Part shown: piece by piece, positions 61,858 to 64,000 of the stretch
How the letters are laid out: each line of letters begins with the position of its first letter
How positions within the stretch are numbered: position 1 is the stretch's first letter
Origin: Streptomyces goshikiensis
GTDB lineage: Bacteria > Actinomycetota > Actinomycetes > Streptomycetales > Streptomycetaceae
NCBI RefSeq assembly: GCF_014650555.1
Contig: NZ_BMVE01000009.1
Coordinates: 202,155 to 266,154 of the forward strand
Length of the DNA stretch: 64,000 nucleotides
Direction: 5' to 3'
Notes under the pieces: model-generated
Database searches by the model: none
The model's input: only the letters and a program-made list of their open reading frames with translations
Told to the model about the DNA's origin: nothing
Position numbers and translations under genes: made by a program

Positions 61858-64000
61858 GTGCGTATCGCGCGTCCGCTGGTTTTCTTTGTGGCGTTTGTGC
61901 TGGCTGTCCTCGCGGGCACAGAGCAGGCTGCCCTCGCGGCGACTCGTTGGGCCATGGCCAAGGTCGGGCAGGGCGCTGGGCAGCGCCCGGGTCAGGGCTG
62001 GGGCACGGCGGATGACCGCGCCCATGCGGTGTCCTCACGGGAGACTGGGGCGTCGGCCGCCGGCGGGCGGGCGGGGGCTGTGCCTTCAGCGGAGGAGCTG
62101 CCGCTTGCCGCAGGGAGTGCTCGCGTCGACCTGGGCCAGGAATCTGACGCCCCGAAGCCGGTGACTCGGGAGGTCAGCCCGCCCGGCACGCCTCCCGCGC
62201 AGGGATTCGCCCCGGGGGCGAGCGTGGAACTTACGCAGGAGCGTGCGCGGCAGGCTCGCACGTACGCCAACCCGGACGGGACGTTCACCACACGGTTCTA
62301 CGATCAGCCCGTCAACTTCCTTTCCCGAGACGGGAAATGGAAGGAGATTGATACCAGCCTGGCGAAGGCTGCGCCGGGTATGCGGGTCATGAGCGGAACA
62401 GAGGCCGGGTGGGAGACCCGCTCAACCGAGGAGCAGGTCCGCTTCGGTGAATTCGCGGACGAGGAAACGCTGGTCCGCCTCGGCGTGAACGACTCGGGTT
62501 CTATTGGCTATGGCATCGAAGGTGCCGCCCATTCCAGGGGCGCGGTCGACGGCAGCGTGATCACCTACCCCGAGGTGCGCCCCGCCGCCGACCTGGAGCT
62601 GATAGCGGGCGGCCAGTCCGTCAAGGAAACCCTGCTCCTGAAAGACGCGTCCGCTCCGACTCAGTGGCGCTTCCCCCTCGCCGTCAACGGTCTCACCGCC
62701 AAGGTGGACGAACACGGCGGCATCGCGTTCACCGATGCAGCCGGGCAGCAGAAGGCGTGGATGCCCGCCGGCTGGATGGAGGACTCCAACCTCGCGGAAA
62801 ACGCCAACGAGGGCGCGATATCCTCCGGCGTTGCCTACAGCCTTGAGGGCGCGCCGGGCCGCCAGACGCTGGTCGTGACCCTGGACAAGGCCTGGCTGAC
62901 GGCTTCCGAACGTGTCTTCCCAGTCAAGGTCGACCCTTCCGTCACCGGTGTGAGCGCGACGTCCGGGACGTATGTCGAGGCCCCCTACAATCAGAACTTC
63001 GCCAGCGACACCGTCCTGAAGGCCGGCACCTACGACGGCGGCGGCCACAAGGCGGCCTCCTTCCTGCGCTTCGACGGGCTCAGCAGCGGTGCTCTGAAGA
63101 ACGCCTGGGTGGTCGACGCCAGACTGGCGCTCTACAACAGCTGGTCCAATTCCTGTACCGCGCGTCCCGTCACCGTCCACGAGATCACCTCGAACTGGTC
63201 CGAGACCAGCACCTCCGCGTACCCCGGGCCGGCGACCGGCTCGCCGCTGGGATCGAAGTCCTTCGCCCACGGCTGGCGACCTTCAGGCACCACATCCTGG
63301 TCCTGCGGTCCGGCGTGGGAGTCCATCCCGCTCGGCTCCTCCGGCCGCACGTTGGTCGACGACTGGACGCATGGCCGCAAGCCGAACTACGGCCTGGCGG
63401 TCAAGGCGTCGGCGAGCGACTCCAATAGCTGGAAGCAGTTCGGCTCGGACGACTACCCCAATGGCAAGCCCAGCCTTGATGTGACGTGGACGAAGTACGG
63501 GGCCACCTACAAGCTGGGCCAGTTCGTTACCCCGATGACCGCGACGACCGAGGGCACGTTCAAGGTCACCGTCATCAACCAGGGCCAGGAGACCTGGCCC
63601 AAGAACGGCAACATCAAGCTCAAGTACGAGCTGTACGACGCGGCCAACAAGCTCATCAGCGACGCTGACAAGATCCGCTGGACCCTGATGCCCAGTGACA
63701 TCGCCCCAGGCTCCTCAGTAACGCTCGACGCGAAGATCGCCCCGCTCGCCCCAGGCACCTACACTCTGGTGTGGACGATGGACGACCTGGGCGTCTCCGC
63801 TTTCACCACCGCCGGTGTCCCCGGTGCGGCCGTCCGCGTCGAAGCGGTCAATACGCCTCCCCAGTTGACGGGTGAAGCACCGCCCAGCGGCACTGTCGTG
63901 GACACCCTGACCCCCGCCCTGTGGGCGTCCGCCACTGACCTCGATCGCTCTCCCAACACCCTCACCTACCAGTTCGAGGTCTGCGAAGTCGTCGGCAAGG
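61858..64000 (+). CDS. large secreted DNRLRE/RHS-type protein, 5' part only
   Basis: Open from GTG 61858 to the window end (714 codons, incomplete). A signal peptide (PLVFFVAFVLAVLAGTEQAA) is followed by an N-terminal region of about 100 residues, then a beta-rich domain (YDQPVNFLSRDGKWKEIDTS...) and a DNRLRE domain at about 360-540 (APYNQNFASDTVLKAGTYDG, RLALYNSWSN). From about 545 immunoglobulin-like beta segments follow. This is the usual N-terminus of RHS/YD-repeat polymorphic toxins and wall-associated proteins in Streptomyces, whose YD repeats and toxin tip would lie beyond the window. GGGGG precedes the GTG by about 7 nt. Confidence 0.85.
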   Translation, partial: MRIARPLVFFVAFVLAVLAGTEQAALAATRWAMAKVGQGAGQRPGQGWGTADDRAHAVSSRETGASAAGGRAGAVPSAEELPLAAGSARVDLGQESDAPKPVTREVSPPGTPPAQGFAPGASVELTQERARQARTYANPDGTFTTRFYDQPVNFLSRDGKWKEIDTSLAKAAPGMRVMSGTEAGWETRSTEEQVRFGEFADEETLVRLGVNDSGSIGYGIEGAAHSRGAVDGSVITYPEVRPAADLELIAGGQSVKETLLLKDASAPTQWRFPLAVNGLTAKVDEHGGIAFTDAAGQQKAWMPAGWMEDSNLAENANEGAISSGVAYSLEGAPGRQTLVVTLDKAWLTASERVFPVKVDPSVTGVSATSGTYVEAPYNQNFASDTVLKAGTYDGGGHKAASFLRFDGLSSGALKNAWVVDARLALYNSWSNSCTARPVTVHEITSNWSETSTSAYPGPATGSPLGSKSFAHGWRPSGTTSWSCGPAWESIPLGSSGRTLVDDWTHGRKPNYGLAVKASASDSNSWKQFGSDDYPNGKPSLDVTWTKYGATYKLGQFVTPMTATTEGTFKVTVINQGQETWPKNGNIKLKYELYDAANKLISDADKIRWTLMPSDIAPGSSVTLDAKIAPLAPGTYTLVWTMDDLGVSAFTTAGVPGAAVRVEAVNTPPQLTGEAPPSGTVVDTLTPALWASATDLDRSPNTLTYQFEVCEVVGK

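Overview
The window is high-GC DNA with strong third-position GC bias, GTG starts, GGAGG-type ribosome binding sites, many TetR/MarR/XRE regulators and several gene families I know mainly from Streptomyces (CGNR zinc-finger proteins, Imm49, DUF1877, STAND NTPases with an N-terminal HTH). It is most likely a Streptomyces or Kitasatospora chromosome arm. Intact genes alternate with many relics (transposases, three ATP-dependent DNA ligase pieces, three helicase-associated-domain pieces, truncated regulators, frameshifted small genes), as expected of a plastic accessory region. All functions are inferred from reading translations; no database search was run.

Layout. 1-2.1 kb: purine-rich tract, ACCGGT palindromes and two relics. 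2.2-5.1 kb: an SDR lacking the usual catalytic Tyr, a divergent CGNR regulator, a DNA-ligase relic and a SAM methyltransferase. 5.6-8.4 kb (minus): a tightly overlapping three-gene cassette (WXG100-like small protein, WXG-like/alpha-beta hydrolase protein, lipoprotein). 9.0-12.2 kb: two regulator-enzyme pairs, each with a clear operator: MarR/epoxide hydrolase (paired 11-bp palindromes) and TetR/VOC protein (39-bp palindrome). 12.9-19.4 kb: small hypothetical genes, DUF1877, a GNAT and an XRE-cupin regulator whose starts overlap, a PRC-barrel protein and a small hydrophobic protein. 19.7-22.0 kb (minus): a second cassette laid out like the first.

23.0-26.1 kb: a soluble Ser/Thr kinase with two near-identical C-terminal RuvA-C/UBA-like repeats, a secreted protein and an unknown gene. 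26.5-27.3 kb: dead ISL3 transposase. 27.5-32.7 kb (minus): a four-gene operon of a zinc-ribbon-like small protein, a membrane protein, a helical-repeat protein and a CHAT protease, the best candidate here for an undescribed system. 34.3-36.2 kb: TetR and a TetX-like flavin monooxygenase sharing two tet-operator-like sites. 36.9-40.8 kb: a 1293-aa HTH-STAND-repeat protein. 42.7 kb: initiator tRNA-fMet (minus). 43.3-44.9 kb: an unknown repeat protein. 45.3-47.3 kb: a secreted trypsin-fold pseudoenzyme with seven FG-GAP/VCBS repeats. 48.5-49.7 kb: a kinase gene truncated by an IS5-type element. 49.7-51.5 kb: Imm49 immunity-family protein. 53.3-57.1 kb: two-component system divergent from an ABC exporter. 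57.2-60.0 kb: Tn3 and ligase relics, a methyltransferase and a palindrome cluster. 60.2-61.4 kb: an unknown 402-aa protein. 61.9 kb to the end: the start of a large secreted DNRLRE/RHS-type protein cut by the window edge.

How genes work together: small regulator-enzyme pairs handle xenobiotics or antibiotics; the sensor kinase/response regulator/ABC set looks like a stress- or drug-responsive exporter; the two WXG-like cassettes, Imm49 and the RHS gene suggest secreted-toxin/immunity biology; the CHAT operon and the HTH-STAND protein look like signalling or defence modules.
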